DNA of 64,000 nucleotides. Origin: Dryococelus australis. Taxonomy: Eukaryota; Arthropoda; Insecta; Phasmatodea; Phasmatidae. This document shows positions 47,500-57,716 of the stretch, piece by piece. The stretch covers positions 302,041,466 to 302,105,465 of the forward strand of contig CM057009.1 of NCBI GenBank assembly GCA_029891345.1, read 5' to 3'. Under the pieces are notes generated by a model. It made no database searches, was not told the origin of the DNA, and was given only the letters and a program-made list of their open reading frames with translations. The position numbers were made by a program, and so were the translations under genes. Numbering within the stretch: position 1 is the first letter of the stretch; every line of letters starts with the position of its first letter.

Positions 47500-48330
47500 A
47501 CTTCATCCACGAATTGTGTTCCTTTGAGAAACCTCTCCATCGAACCAAATACCTATATTTTTTTCCTTTTAATGATTTTATCAGCTAATTATTCAATTGG
47601 AGAACTAACTTTTCGAAATTTGTGTTCTAAAAATGTGCCCTTTGCAGGCTGTCTATTGTAGGTTTCGAGGTAATACACCCTGGGAAATGAGTGACTAATT
47701 GAAATAATTGTAAATATTTCATAATACCAATTAACCATATATTTTTTTCTCAAAGACCCCTTTCAGCTTAAAATGCTGTACTTACTGGCCAAATTTTAAC
47801 TTTTGTTTTATCTTAACGAATATTTATATATCATTAGATACAGTTCTCATCAATATATTGTGTGTAACCTTTTTGGGTGCCATCTTGATAGCGTGATGAT
47901 ATCTCGAATTATAACATTTAAGTATTTTAGGTCAAATGTCCAGCCAATGGTAAGTCCCCTTCGATGTAAAATGCTTGTATATTAATTCTTTGATCGATTT
48001 GTTTGATTGTTCCACAACACTGGCTTTAAGCTCTGAATACGTTATGTCATGATTTATACCAGATTCAGCCTTTAGTTTCTGAAATTGTCCAGAAAAACTC
48101 AGCTCCTTGATCAGTTTGGAGAAAATTTGGCATTATTTCTTGTAAAATGATCTTCATTGAATCATTTACATGTTTCCCAGTCTTGTTCTTGACAGGTATA
48201 CCCCAACCATATTTTCAATAAATGTCTATTATGGTTAAAATATATTTGTATCCCATAATGTATTTCGAAAGAAATGTCATTTCACAAAATTTGGCTCGAA
48301 AAAGATCATTTAAACCATTAGTAATAACAC
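47500..48330 (-). pseudogene. Polinton integrase with C-terminal chromodomain
   Basis: On the minus strand, YILTIIDIY (first Asp at 48,224-48,226) starts the retroviral-type catalytic core. TDQGAEF holds the second Asp (about 48,110), and VVEQSNKS the Glu (48,010-48,012), giving a D,D-about-35-E spacing. A C-terminal block reads FTSKGTYHWLDI and CYNSRYHHAIKMAPKKV. Past a decayed linker, YLVRWRGFSKEHNSW (about 47,575-47,510) is a chromodomain core. The enzyme would insert the element, and the chromodomain could steer it to marked chromatin. All three catalytic residues survive although stops and frameshifts break the gene. Confidence 0.8.
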
Positions 48331-48419
48331 TTCTTCTGGGAAAACCTTATCCTTAAAGGGGTATGAAGTTCTTGAGCAATCTTACTAAACTTAATTAGTA
48401 ATATAACCCTCTTCTGTCA

Positions 48420-49416
48420 GCTCTTCAACAATCGAAACAATATTGTTTGGTTGTGAACTATTGCCAAACTCTCTCGAAGCAATGAGAAATTTTAATCTAT
48501 CGACCAATTAATTAGGAATGTTCCAGTACACAGACGAAAACCTATTGCCAACTTCAAATGTATATATTCCCCTTCCGGCAATATCGCTCAATAAATGTAG
48601 TTTCGGATGGCTTTCATATTCTAAATGATTATTCACATTCGTACAAAGAACAAGTTCCTTATATTTCTCTAAATCAGTGTCAGAATATCTATATGGAAAG
48701 TTTTTAAATAATAATTAAAACCATCCTCCAATCAAATTGGTTACATATTCAAGTATTTAAATTCTATTCTCATGCAAAACATAACTACTGAATATCCCAG
48801 GAACCATATCTTTCCATGTCGATATACACCTAATGACATATTGCACATAGGTGAAGAATGTTTTAAATCTAAATAATGTCATGTTAAATGGGAAAAGGTT
48901 TTTGCTTTTTCTTCTTTAAAGATTCTTCCAATTTAATATCCAATGGTGTTTCATTAGACATATTCAACACAGAATGTAATGTAGCCATTATACTCATAAG
49001 AGGTTTAAATAATTCTTCATTTAAAACATCCTGCTCCATACAGACTCTTTCGGCTTGTAAATGTCTCTCTTTTACGGCAGATATAACATTATGTAATTCC
49101 GAAACAGAGTCCTACATGTTTTTATTATGTTATATTAACTTCCAAATATTTATATATAACTTAAGTCATTGGTTTTTCTAACTGAGGCAGTTGGTCGACT
49201 AGATCGAATAGTTTGTGTTTTTTTAATATTATCGATTTTAATTATAGCCATTTCTAATTTGTTTCCAATATATTTTTGCAAATCATTAATTACAATCCTT
49301 AGATTATTTTGAATTTTTGTAACTTGTGTTGTAAAAAGTGTGTTTAACACACCATTGAAATATATAGGTAATCCAATTAAACATTCTTCTATTCTAAGTT
49401 CATTAGGCTGCCTCAT
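48420..49416 (-). pseudogene. Polinton coiled-coil protein, function unknown
   Basis: Start at 49,416 (MRQPNELRIEECLIGLPIYF), then helical, charge-rich segments: VISAVKERHLQAERVCMEQD and ETPLDIKLEESLKKKKQ near 49,110-48,900. After decay, a helical tail reads RLKFLIASREFGNSS and VEELTEEGYIT near 48,500-48,420. About 330 codons in all, with several stops. It lies between integrase and ATPase on the same strand. Its tail resembles a recurrent segment in uncharacterised Polinton proteins of arthropods (recalled, not searched). It may be a structural or scaffolding protein, by inference. Confidence 0.45.
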
Positions 49417-49726
49417 TCAGAATATTGGTTAAAATGCTTACAGTTACACTCAAGATTTTATAAACATTAATACTCCCATAAACTAAGTTTGTTCACTTCT
49501 CTCACATGTCAGTCGATTGTTTTAAAAACATTCAGTGTAATGGTGTATAAGTCTGCCACTTACTGTTTACTTACCACATCAGTATCTTTCACTGCCAAAC
49601 CCACATTACATAATATATGTCCATTCAATCACAATTCCCATTGCATATTTTTGTTGAACATCTATTGCAATGATTATGTTTCATACCACTATGTCCAAAC
49701 TTTTAAATACTCATTATTATTGGTCG

Positions 49727-50345
49727 GGAAGTAAAAAAGTGTTATATCCAGATGTATATCTGCCTTTATATAGGGGAAGTGTTGGTATAATCACCAGAAA
49801 ATGTTATTTGTTTTGACAACAGTAAAAACACATATCTTTAAACTTTGTAAATGCCATATCGCCCAAAACATACTCATTGTATATATGTTGTAGATTCATA
49901 TTGTCCATTTTAAACACAATTATCATATTTGCATTATTGTTCACATTGTATTTTGAAATGTGTGCATAACTTTGCAATAGATAACAATCAATATTTGAAT
50001 GTAGCCCAAAACTAAAATATTGCTGTATTTTTCCCTGCAGTTCGCACCAAATGTCGCCAAATACAAACGGAACTGGGTAATTGTTCATTCGGAGACACAA
50101 TATCTTCTTTATTAGTGAAAGGGAAATATAGCATTCATTCAATTAACTACAAAATGGTTACTAAATGTTAATATTTCTTGTGTTGTATTGTTATAGGAAA
50201 CACTTATATGTTTTCATACTTAAGACCAATTGTATGTTCCAACAGCGACATAATAACACAAGTTTTTCCACATGAAGAAGGACCACTTATTATACAACGT
50301 ACATTTGGAGGTAAAATAATTCCAAGTTTATGTTCGATTACATTT
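49727..50345 (-). pseudogene. Polinton A32-type DNA-packaging ATPase
   Basis: Walker A GPSSCGKTCVIMSLLE near 50,270, a strand VPFVFGDIWCE, then YFSFGLHSNIDCYLLQSYAH, NANMIIVFKMDNMNLQHIY and a C-terminal cysteine-rich part. These are the same blocks as in the ATPase at 38.9-38.2 kb. A stop lies shortly after the Walker A segment. These FtsK/HerA-type ATPases drive genome packaging into the capsid. It starts about 140 bp from the divergent plus-strand genes. Confidence 0.75.
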
Positions 50346-50483
50346 TATTTTGTATTTACAAATACCAGAAGATGTACATTTTATTTTGTAACCTTCATTT
50401 ATATGCAGTATTACATTACGTAACATACTAATGTAAAACTATTAATACTGGTCTATATATAGATTCCAATTCAATTGAAAATA
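50346..50483. promoter_or_regulatory. Divergent promoter region of the Polinton
   Basis: The only gap between the minus-strand set (ATPase, coiled coil, integrase) and the plus-strand set (PLA2-like to capsid). It holds CTATATATAG (50,453-50,462), a TATA-like box about 20 bp before the plus-strand start, and AT-rich flanks. Promoter role is inferred from layout. Confidence 0.45.
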
Positions 50484-50960
50484 ATGGCTTGTACTAAATG
50501 TACCAAAAAAGTATGTGGTGTATTGAATACATTGATTAATAAATTACCATTTGAATTGCAATTACCGAAATACAATTATTGCAGACCCAGAACTAAGCTT
50601 GCGAAACATCTGCCACATAACAAAATAGGAATAAAATCTTTGGACAACACTTGTAAATAACATGACATATATTGATCGAACAAACAATTTGAACAAATAC
50701 ATATAGTATACATAATTATAGCTGATAAAGCAGAAAATATAAGGCGAATCCATCAACATAAACAGGTGAAAAGCTCGGTGCTTGGGTTGTGGCTTAAGTG
50801 ATGCAAGCAAAAGTGAATAGAGGTATAAGCATAAAATGCAACAAAAAAACCAAGAAAGGAGCATTAATTCCTTTCCTTTTCCCAGCATTAACAGCTCTTG
50901 GATAGCTGCTCAGAGGAGTTTCGGTAATCAATGGAGCAGATAAATAAAATTCTAAGGGAA
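50475..50960 (+). pseudogene. Polinton phospholipase A2-like protein
   Basis: The start segment reads INKLPFELQLPKYNYC and continues to LDNTCK, then HDIY beyond a stop. This is the order of a parvovirus-VP1-type phospholipase A2-like domain: a calcium-loop-like segment, then Cys and the catalytic His-Asp. The loop is altered (expected glycines are missing), so the catalytic site is damaged. After broken frames, a Pro/Leu/Ala-rich LIPFLFPALTALG fits the C-terminal hydrophobic part of related Polinton proteins. In parvoviruses this domain helps the particle leave endosomes. In Polintons the role is unknown. Confidence 0.65.
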
Positions 50961-50965
50961 AGTTT

Positions 50966-51385
50966 TTGAAATCATATAAATTTGGGCAAGGACAAACACC
51001 TCCAAACATGGAAAAAATGCAGAAAGTCCTAACTAGTCTTCCAAAACATGCACTTACAAACAAAGACATTCTTGTATTTGTAAAAAAAAATATATTTATT
51101 CCTTATTTGCAAGGTGTGTATATGAGCGACGATTTACAAAAGAAACTAAACCTTCGTGAATGTATGATAGTTAATTTAGATTCGAAGCAAAATGAAGGAA
51201 CACATTGGGTAGTGTTAATTAAAAAAGTAAATCGATCAATGTATTATGATAGTTTCGATAATTTGCGTCCTCCAACTGAAATACATGATAATTAAAAAAA
51301 ATGCAATTAAGATAAAGTCACAAAACAGAACAATTACTAAATACAATCAATTGTGGGCATTTATGTTTGTTAGTTGGCTATAAAT
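50966..51385 (+). pseudogene. Polinton cysteine protease (adenovirus type)
   Basis: The frame from 50,966 reads LTNKDILVFVKKNIFIPYLQ, then CMIVNLDS, and EGTHWVVLIKK with the catalytic His. MYYDSFDNLRPP (acidic residue) follows. Beyond a stop at 51,293, NCGHLCLL (about 51,350) would supply the catalytic Cys. This His-Asp-Cys order is that of adenovirus/SUMO-type proteases, which mature capsid proteins in Polintons. It overlaps or directly follows the PLA2-like frame. Confidence 0.8.
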
Positions 51386-51426
51386 AGGATATATATGTAA
51401 GTACAATAGTAAAACCTATTAGTAAT

Positions 51427-52111
51427 ATGTCAATTATGTTGATATTAAGTGGTAATTCGTCGCAGTTGTGCACTGTATATTTCCCAGCTTTTGAGTTAAA
51501 TGGAGAAATGCAAATAAGTTAAATCGAATTTGTTACTTACAACAGCATACCAAACTTTGATATGCACAACCAAATAATTATAGTTAATATTCATGAAAGA
51601 ACCTACAAGATTGTGATACCAGTAAGATCCTATGTGTTGGATGATTTAGAAACATTCATTAAAGCGGCATTACCTGAAGATGTGCATTTTAATTACGTGG
51701 AAATCCAAACACGTTAAATACTGTGATATACAGTAACATCGATATCAATTCACAGAAGACAATTCAATTGAAAATATGTTAGGTTACAAACAGAGAGTGT
51801 ATCCCGCTAATGAATTTCATGAATCATCAAAACATGTTAATATATTTTCGGTGAATGTATGCTATATAAATGTTAATATTGTGGGCTGTTCATATCTGAA
51901 TGGAAAACCAACATATACATTACATGAATTCATGTGTGTGGTGGCTCCAGTATATAAAATAATTGAAAAACAGAATACTTTGATATATCTTCCAGTAATA
52001 GTTAATAACTTTGATGAAATAGTTGTTACAATTGTCGATCAACATGGTAAATTCATTCATTTTAGAAACAAGGAAATCATAGTTCATTTACATTTAAAAA
52101 AAAGTATATAA
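51427..52111 (+). pseudogene. Polinton penton-like minor capsid protein
   Basis: The start near 51,427 reads LSGNSSQLCTVYFP and TYNSIPNFD. A frame break near 51,715 separates it from the C-terminal half, which holds INVNIVGCSYLNGKPTYTLH, then IYLPV and TIVDQHGKF, ending at 52,109-52,111. The order and beta-rich content fit the single-jelly-roll penton protein of Polintons, encoded just before the major capsid protein. At least two breaks (a stop near 51,520 and the junction near 51,715). Confidence 0.6.
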
Positions 52112-52115
52112 ACAG

Positions 52116-52310
52116 TTGCATTTCATGCACATTGCAATCATAATAGGTATTGTGTATAAAAGTCTATATGGATATAAAGTAGGCGGTTCTTTTAAGTGCT
52201 ATGTCACTAAGGAACACACTTCGAGGAAACTAACTATAAAAAGATGCAAACACAAGCATAAATCGCTCAGTTCAAATAAGATACCAGTGAAGTTAACACA
52301 AGGTAACTGA
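52116..52310 (+). CDS. Small Polinton ORF, function unknown
   Basis: A 64-codon intact frame between penton and capsid genes. Hydrophobic start (MHFMHIAIIIGIVY) and a very basic tail (KRCKHKHKSL). Could be a small membrane or DNA-binding protein. No family recognised. In such a decayed element a short open frame may be chance. Confidence 0.35.
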   Translation: MHFMHIAIIIGIVYKSLYGYKVGGSFKCYVTKEHTSRKLTIKRCKHKHKSLSSNKIPVKLTQGN

Positions 52311-52347
52311 TTGTTTTTAAAGGAATTATGATATACAGTTAATAGAA

Positions 52348-53459
52348 ATGGAAGACATACTTAACATTGACGAACCAATAAGTTATGAAAATGCAATCAC
52401 CAATATGGAAATACATGTATATGAACCATTCTGAGCTGGTATGTACACATTTACATCGGAAATAAGGATTTCAATACAAAATCACGATATTTGCATGTTA
52501 GCATCTAAATCAAGTTTAAGGTTTAGAGGAATAATTAAAAATACAGCAGATGGAAGTAATCTTGTAACTACAAAAATAGTAAGAAATAAAATACTTCTTT
52601 TAATATATAGAATTGCATATGTACTCAATGGTGTTGAAATCGATTAAACAAGAGATGTTGGAATTATTTCCACAATAAAGAACTATCTCTCGCAAAGTGT
52701 AAACGACCTTTATAAATAGTGTATGACTAGGTGGAGCAATGGTAGTGATTATTCACTACAAATAAACCCAGGTGGCCAATACAAAGTCGTTTTACTACTA
52801 AGCATGGTACTTGGCTTCGCTGCAGACTATAAACATGCCATATTAAATGCTAAACAAGAATCAGTTATTCTATTTGGTAATACACATTTGAATGCTATAT
52901 ATGATACAGCTAATAATGAGGAAGGTGTAACATTTGAATTAAACAGTGTCGAATGGCTAATGTCACATATTGAAGTTAACACTTGTGAATATGTAAAGTC
53001 TAAAAAATATACTGAAAAAGGGAAGAATTTAGACATTGCTTTCAGGCCATGGGGTCTAAAGTCTTTTCCAATTCTACCAACTTTACAAAAAGTAGTGTGG
53101 ACTGTAAAATGAAGTTTTTCATCTGAAAAACCAAGATATGTTGTCATTTGTGTTCAAACAAACCAAAATAACAATTTAGATGTTGATCAATCATTATTCG
53201 ATAATTGTGATATGAAAAATATTAAACTCTATCTAAACAGTCAAGCTTAGCCCTATACAGATTTAAATACAAACTTTGGTAATGGGGAATACCTTATTTG
53301 CTACAATATGTACTTAAAGTTTCGGGAAACATATTATAACAAAATCACTTCACTGATACTAGAACCCAAAGCATTTAAAACTAGAGGAGCATTATTTGTA
53401 TTTGATGTAAGCAAACAAAACAATAACATTAGCAATAATGTCATTGATTCACGAATTTA
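52348..53459 (+). pseudogene. Polinton major capsid protein (double jelly roll)
   Basis: ATG at 52,348 (MEDILNIDEPISYENA). About 370 codons in one mostly continuous frame. Internal stops at about 52,435, 52,645 and 52,720, and further ones at 53,110 and 53,249. Segments typical of arthropod Polinton capsid proteins include LNSVEWLMSHIEVN, IAFRPWGLKSFP and, in the C-terminal half, NIKLYLNSQA and YNMYLKFRETYYN. The fold is the capsid-forming double jelly roll shared with adenovirus hexon and PRD1. Frame is kept over 1.1 kb despite at least five stops, so most damage is point change rather than indels. Confidence 0.8.
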
Positions 53460-53589
53460 AATAAATGTAAATACACCCATTCCATAAAATACACAAGCTT
53501 CCACTTTGATAATTCACAATAGATTGGCTAGCTATAATGTAAGACATAGCTGGTGAAGATAATGACTTGAGTCAGTAGATGACAAAGGA

Positions 53590-53945
53590 TGATTCAGTCG
53601 AGATATTTTGCAATGCAAAGGGATTTCAATTTCCAGATCAATTTATCATTAAATAATTAGCTATTACTGATATGGAATAATGCACCGGTATTCAGCTTCA
53701 ATTCACCGTTTGACTGGAAATATCTAACTCTTAAATACAAGAGAACAAATACATGGGTTACCAAACACCACCACGGTTTAACTTGGGAGAGTGGATGTAT
53801 GGAGTATGAGAATATAGAGGATATTTACAAGAAATACCTAAATAATTGCGAAATATGCATATGTGGAGTTGAGGGAAAAACACATTTTAGCAAGTGTGCA
53901 GAATATGAAAGTAACAGATATTAAAAGAGTATACAAATGTCCATC
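53590..53945 (+). pseudogene. Conserved Polinton ORF after capsid gene
   Basis: Pieces read VEIFCNAKGFQFPDQFI (about 53,600-53,650), then TWVTKHHHGLTWESG (about 53,755-53,795) and YENIEDIYKKYLNNC. This HHGLxW phrase recurs, in my recollection, in an uncharacterised protein encoded with arthropod Polintons and may belong to an RNase H-fold nuclease. That is not established here. Interrupted by several stops. The end merges into a foreign-looking block at 54,040. Confidence 0.4.
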
Positions 53946-54039
53946 ATTCAAAAATTATGTAAAACATATGGCTATAAATTGTCATTCTTCTCCACAGAGG
54001 AAAACTTTAAATTAATGCTAACTTGGTCATTGATGACAG

Positions 54040-54345
54040 ACTGGGGTGAAGGGTCAATGCTCTGGCAAGGTCCGGGTTCGAGGCCCAAGGGGAGGGAGGT
54101 AGACAGGACTCGTGCTGAACAAACATGCACTTTGGTGGAGGGGGGAGGGGGCAATATATCGGTACCTTCCAACTGTCCCCACAGCTCAGAGAGAGACCAT
54201 GTAAGTTTCTTAACAACCCTTTACATGAACACATCACCAGTATCTGCTGTTAGAATCTACCACTTCACTCCACAGTGGAATCTGGTGTTGCAGCACACCC
54301 TTCTTGAGCAGAGGACCCGCCTGGCTGCGACGACTAACTGCGATA
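54040..54345 (+). repeat. SINE-like insertion in Polinton
   Basis: A GC-rich block foreign to its AT-rich setting. It contains GGTCCGGGTTCGAGGCCC, a good tRNA B-box-like motif, G-rich runs and a 3' AGTTCTTTATTTTATTTTTT. A head with an A-box was not clear. Not obviously the same family as the SINEs at 13.4 and 42.5 kb. Confidence 0.4.
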
Positions 54346-54349
54346 CTCG

Positions 54350-55412
54350 TTAAGTTCTTTATTTTATTTTTTACGCATGTAAGTAACATTTTTTCGGTTT
54401 TATTTATAAGCATCCATTATTGGGAAAATTTGTGTGTCAAATATGTTTCGGAGACCGATCTATGTATGGATACTTATACCGAGCTTTCGTTCTGAGAAAT
54501 TGTGTTAAGAGCGATTCCGTAAAGATGTTTACATGCGTCTATTATTTTTTAAATAATGTGTGTGATTTTTCATTTGACTAGGACTTGTAAATATGATTTT
54601 CTTAAACTATTCTTGCGAGACTTAAACAGAAGTTGTGTTAAAAATGATTTGTTCTCATGGTAGGATACTACGTTAAATAACCAAAGTGAATTCTTTATTT
54701 TTCCCAGGGAAGTGATGTTGTGTATTAATAATTTAAAACCAGGCATTGGGGTAACTTTTTTCTCTGCGATTGAGTGCTTCTTTCCAATTGTAAATTTCAT
54801 TTGAAACATTTAACACTGAGGCAGATGTGCGTGTATGTCTAGTATGCTGTTGTGTTTGGTTAAAATTTTATTATTTTATAACACTTCATTTGTAAGTTTC
54901 CATATTTTGAATGTTTGTGCTTTTAATCATAGATTCGTAATGAAATAAGATATGTTTTGGACTTTGTTGTAGGTATAATTCAGAATGTGAGTTTCTCTTC
55001 AGTTTGGAAATCTTTATTTGCCTGTGTTAACTGGAAGTTCCAGGTCGTTCTGTATTAAATTATAAGTGGTATTTGTCTAGTATTGGGATTAGCTTCCAGT
55101 AGAAGTACAAACCAGTCAATTCTTAAACAGGAATAAATAATTTTTGTTCATTTGTGACATAATGTAAAGTTATTTTAATGTCGAGGAGTTTCCCCCATAA
55201 CCTTAGTAGACAGCGGCCGAATATGTATTTCACTGATAAATAAATTAAATTATTTCGATCAATCAATCAAATTTCATTACAATTATTTATTCGGATTAAT
55301 TTTTTTCCATTATATTAATATCGGATTAATACTCAATCCGATTGCCATTTTGATATCAATTTGATAATCCGATTAATCAAATGTGATCTGTAACCCCCAC
55401 GCCCCTACTACT
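54350..55412. repeat. Polinton right inverted repeat
   Basis: Reverse complement of the left arm without its 1-kb extra block. Ends TACTACT at 55,412. Shared stretches include TTTCCCAGGGAAGTGA (54,704 on) and TTAATCCGATTAT-like sequence near the end. Identity is roughly 80%, so the element is old. Confidence 0.85.
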
Positions 55413-55940
55413 TGCGCGTGAAGGTCTTCTCACAGAAGCGACATTTACAAAGTCGTGATGGTTCAACTTATGTGGTTGACCCAACAGATGCTGTTGGAAC
55501 AAGAGACCAATGATCCAGTTGCCGATGCCAATGGAGCTGCTGTAGGTAGCCCGCTCATAGAAGTCGATGGCACTACCGATGTCATGCCTGAAGACGTCAA
55601 TGGCCGAACTGCTGTAGGTGGCCCACCCCAAGAAGTCGACGGTGCAGTCAGAATCATGACTGAAGATGTCGATAGTATTGCAATGTTGGAAGCAGATGCT
55701 TGTAGTGACGTAGCCATCGCAGCTGAAGAAGTCGGTGGGGAGAAACCTTTGGTGGGCAATATCCTCTCAACTTTAATGCAACTAGCCATAAATGACCTGA
55801 CATGTAAGCTAGCCGAGACGATCCACCTTCCACGACAGCCGATGTCAAACTATAGGTACCTCTCAGCTGACCTCCTTACCACTTATATACGAGTATGCAA
55901 GCCATATGACGTCATATAGACTTTGAACCAATCGTATTGC
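55413..55940 (-). pseudogene. Zinc-finger gene, upstream half with promoter
   Basis: The minus-strand sequence from about 55,848 leads to CKCRFCEKTFTR at 55,449-55,414, where the Polinton begins. The finger start matches CRYCGKIF of the gene at 39.1 kb, also at the DNA level (TGTCGCT-CTGTG-AAGA-CTTC). Two diverged 69-72-bp units (GCTGTAGGTNGCCC, GAAGTCGA, TGAAGA(C/T)GTC) precede it at about 55,540-55,680. A promoter lies upstream. A plus-strand frame of 154 codons (55,455-55,919) covers the same DNA and is probably a by-product of the repeats, though it is long for this window. Confidence 0.5.
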
Positions 55941-56012
55941 ACCATTAATACATCGTGCGGACACCGACCAGTCCCAATCACCGAGTTGTCGCGTGATAGC
56001 TGGCCAATCAGG
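55880..56012 (-). promoter_or_regulatory. CCAAT/CRE/TATA promoter
   Basis: On the minus strand in order: two CCAAT-type boxes (ATTGG, at about 55,975-56,010), a third (55,928-55,932), a perfect CRE TGACGTCA (55,907-55,914) and TATATAAG (55,882-55,889). The spacing suits a strong polymerase II promoter reading left into the zinc-finger gene. The compact element at 14.79-14.82 kb has a simpler CCAAT plus TATA pair in its arm. Confidence 0.55.
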
Positions 56013-56400
56013 TGAGGTGTAACAGATGGAGCGGCTTAAAATTGACGGATAGATTGTAATTGTGATTGTGATTGGGATTGCGATGGTGGCAGTGGTGGCG
56101 GCTGCGGCGGCGGAAGCACTACGACAGGCCACCCCTATGCTACCCAATTGGTCGTCGTCGTGTGAATAGGTCTCTTGGTACGGCCCGCCCTCTCGTACCG
56201 ACATGCGTTTCTTGAACATAGGTGAAAACTCAATGGCGGAATTGAAACTGGTGGCAACCAGTTAGCGATGATGTAGGTTCACATCTCCATGATCGTCGAG
56301 TTCAAAACGCAGGCCTTCATATTCACTATTCATCTTCGTGTTATAGGAGAACTCTGAGAAAACCAAATACTCGTGGGACCAAGAAAACACGCAGGTACTT
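56013..56400. other. Unassigned interval
   Basis: Contains a GGTGGCAGTGGTGGCGGCTGCGGCGG run at 56,084-56,110. No gene recognised. Confidence 0.35.
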
Positions 56401-57240
56401 ACATAACAATATGTTAGTTAAATATGCCTGTAGGCGTAGGTATATATCCCTATACATAATTATGTATAAGATAAATTAAAAATAATTTGTATGTACATAC
56501 ATATATAGACATTAAAATTGCTTTTATATACCCATATGTATATATATATAATTATGTCAATTTAAATTAAATATTTTCATATTTCATTAATTATAAATAC
56601 ATACAGATATAGAAATAATGTGTATATTCCCATATGTATTATGCATAAATTAAATTGAAAATAATTTAATATTCCAATATTTATATGTACATACATACAT
56701 ACATAGAAATAGAAAATATTTTTATAATTTAATTTTTATATGTACCTACTTATATATATATTTTATAAAATTAAATCGGAAAATAATTTTATAATCACAT
56801 ACGTATATACATAACTGATATATAAATTAAATAGAAAATATAATAATACATGATGTACTTATATACCTATACTTATAGATATATAAATTGAATATAATTT
56901 TATATTTACATACTTATATGTATATAATTATATACAAATTAAATTGAAAATAATTTTATATTTACATATATAAACCTATACCTATATATAAATATGAATA
57001 AATTAATCTGAAATATTTTTATTTACATACTTGTATATCTATATGTATTCATAATTACTTTCATATACCTTTACCTAAATATATATCAAAATTGAAATAT
57101 TTTTATATTTATATACTCATATCCCTATATATAGTTACTTACATATGAATTAAATTATAATAATTTTATATTTGAAAATTTTTATACTTATACATATTTT
57201 AAATTTAATTGTTATATAACTATGCAGAATTACTATATTA
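56400..57240. repeat. AT-rich degenerate tandem region
   Basis: Repeating phrases TACATACATA(C/T)ATA, AAATTAAATTGAAAATAATTTTATATTTACATA and CCTATA(C/T) recur about every 60-70 bp with drift. No coding frame. Confidence 0.75.
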
Positions 57241-57254
57241 CTAGGATATATTGT

Positions 57255-57716
57255 TCTGTATTGCGTATCTAAATCGCTTAAAAGCCATTTAATTACGTAT
57301 CCAATGGTAAAAAAAGTCGAGAAAAAACCGCCAATTACATATCCAATCACGACCCAGAAAAAGGTCTAATAAAATAAAAAATTTTCCCCTGTTTATCCAG
57401 CACACCTTGAAAAAGCTCGTTTGTACCAAAAGGTTCCCTTTGCATATCCAGGTGACAAAACGTGCAGCACCGAAAAGGACGACATTGCATATCCAAGCTG
57501 AAGGGGAAGGGGGGGGGGGGGAATTGGTGCCACACTCACTTGTTTCGAATTGCGTATCCAGCAGAGATGGGGGGAAATTTAGACATACACCCAATTATTT
57601 CCTATAGCATATCCAAACCGAAAACGGAATATAGGGTTAAATACAGCATTTGTTTCCCGTGGCATAACCAGGTGTCAAAAGTATCTATTGCTAAAAGTTT
57701 CCTATCGCGTATCCAA
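57255..57716. repeat. Dispersed GCRTATCCA motif series
   Basis: The 10-12-base motif (T)TGC(G/A)TATCCA or close variants occurs at about 57,261, 57,292, 57,336, 57,441, 57,485, 57,551, 57,606, 57,661 and 57,706, with unlike sequence between. A G-run (57,509-57,521) interrupts. Overlapping short frames on both strands are not credible genes. Confidence 0.8.

Larger units (their letters stand above)
44813..55412. mobile_element. Polinton/Maverick element, degraded, without DNA polymerase
   Basis: A 10.6-kb element with long inverted ends starting AGTAGTA and ending TACTACT, matching the AGT...ACT type of Polinton termini. Flanking hexamers GGCGCA and TGCGCG agree at four of six positions, fitting an aged 6-bp target duplication. 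Gene content is diagnostic: integrase with chromodomain, A32-type ATPase, adenovirus-type protease, penton-like and double-jelly-roll capsid proteins. All genes have stops or frameshifts. No protein-primed DNA polymerase B frame was found. Confidence 0.9.

Noticed and set aside
55455-55919. 154-codon acidic plus-strand protein
   Set aside because: It covers the 69-72-bp repeats and the opposite strand of the split zinc-finger gene. No promoter was seen on this strand, so it was kept only as a note.
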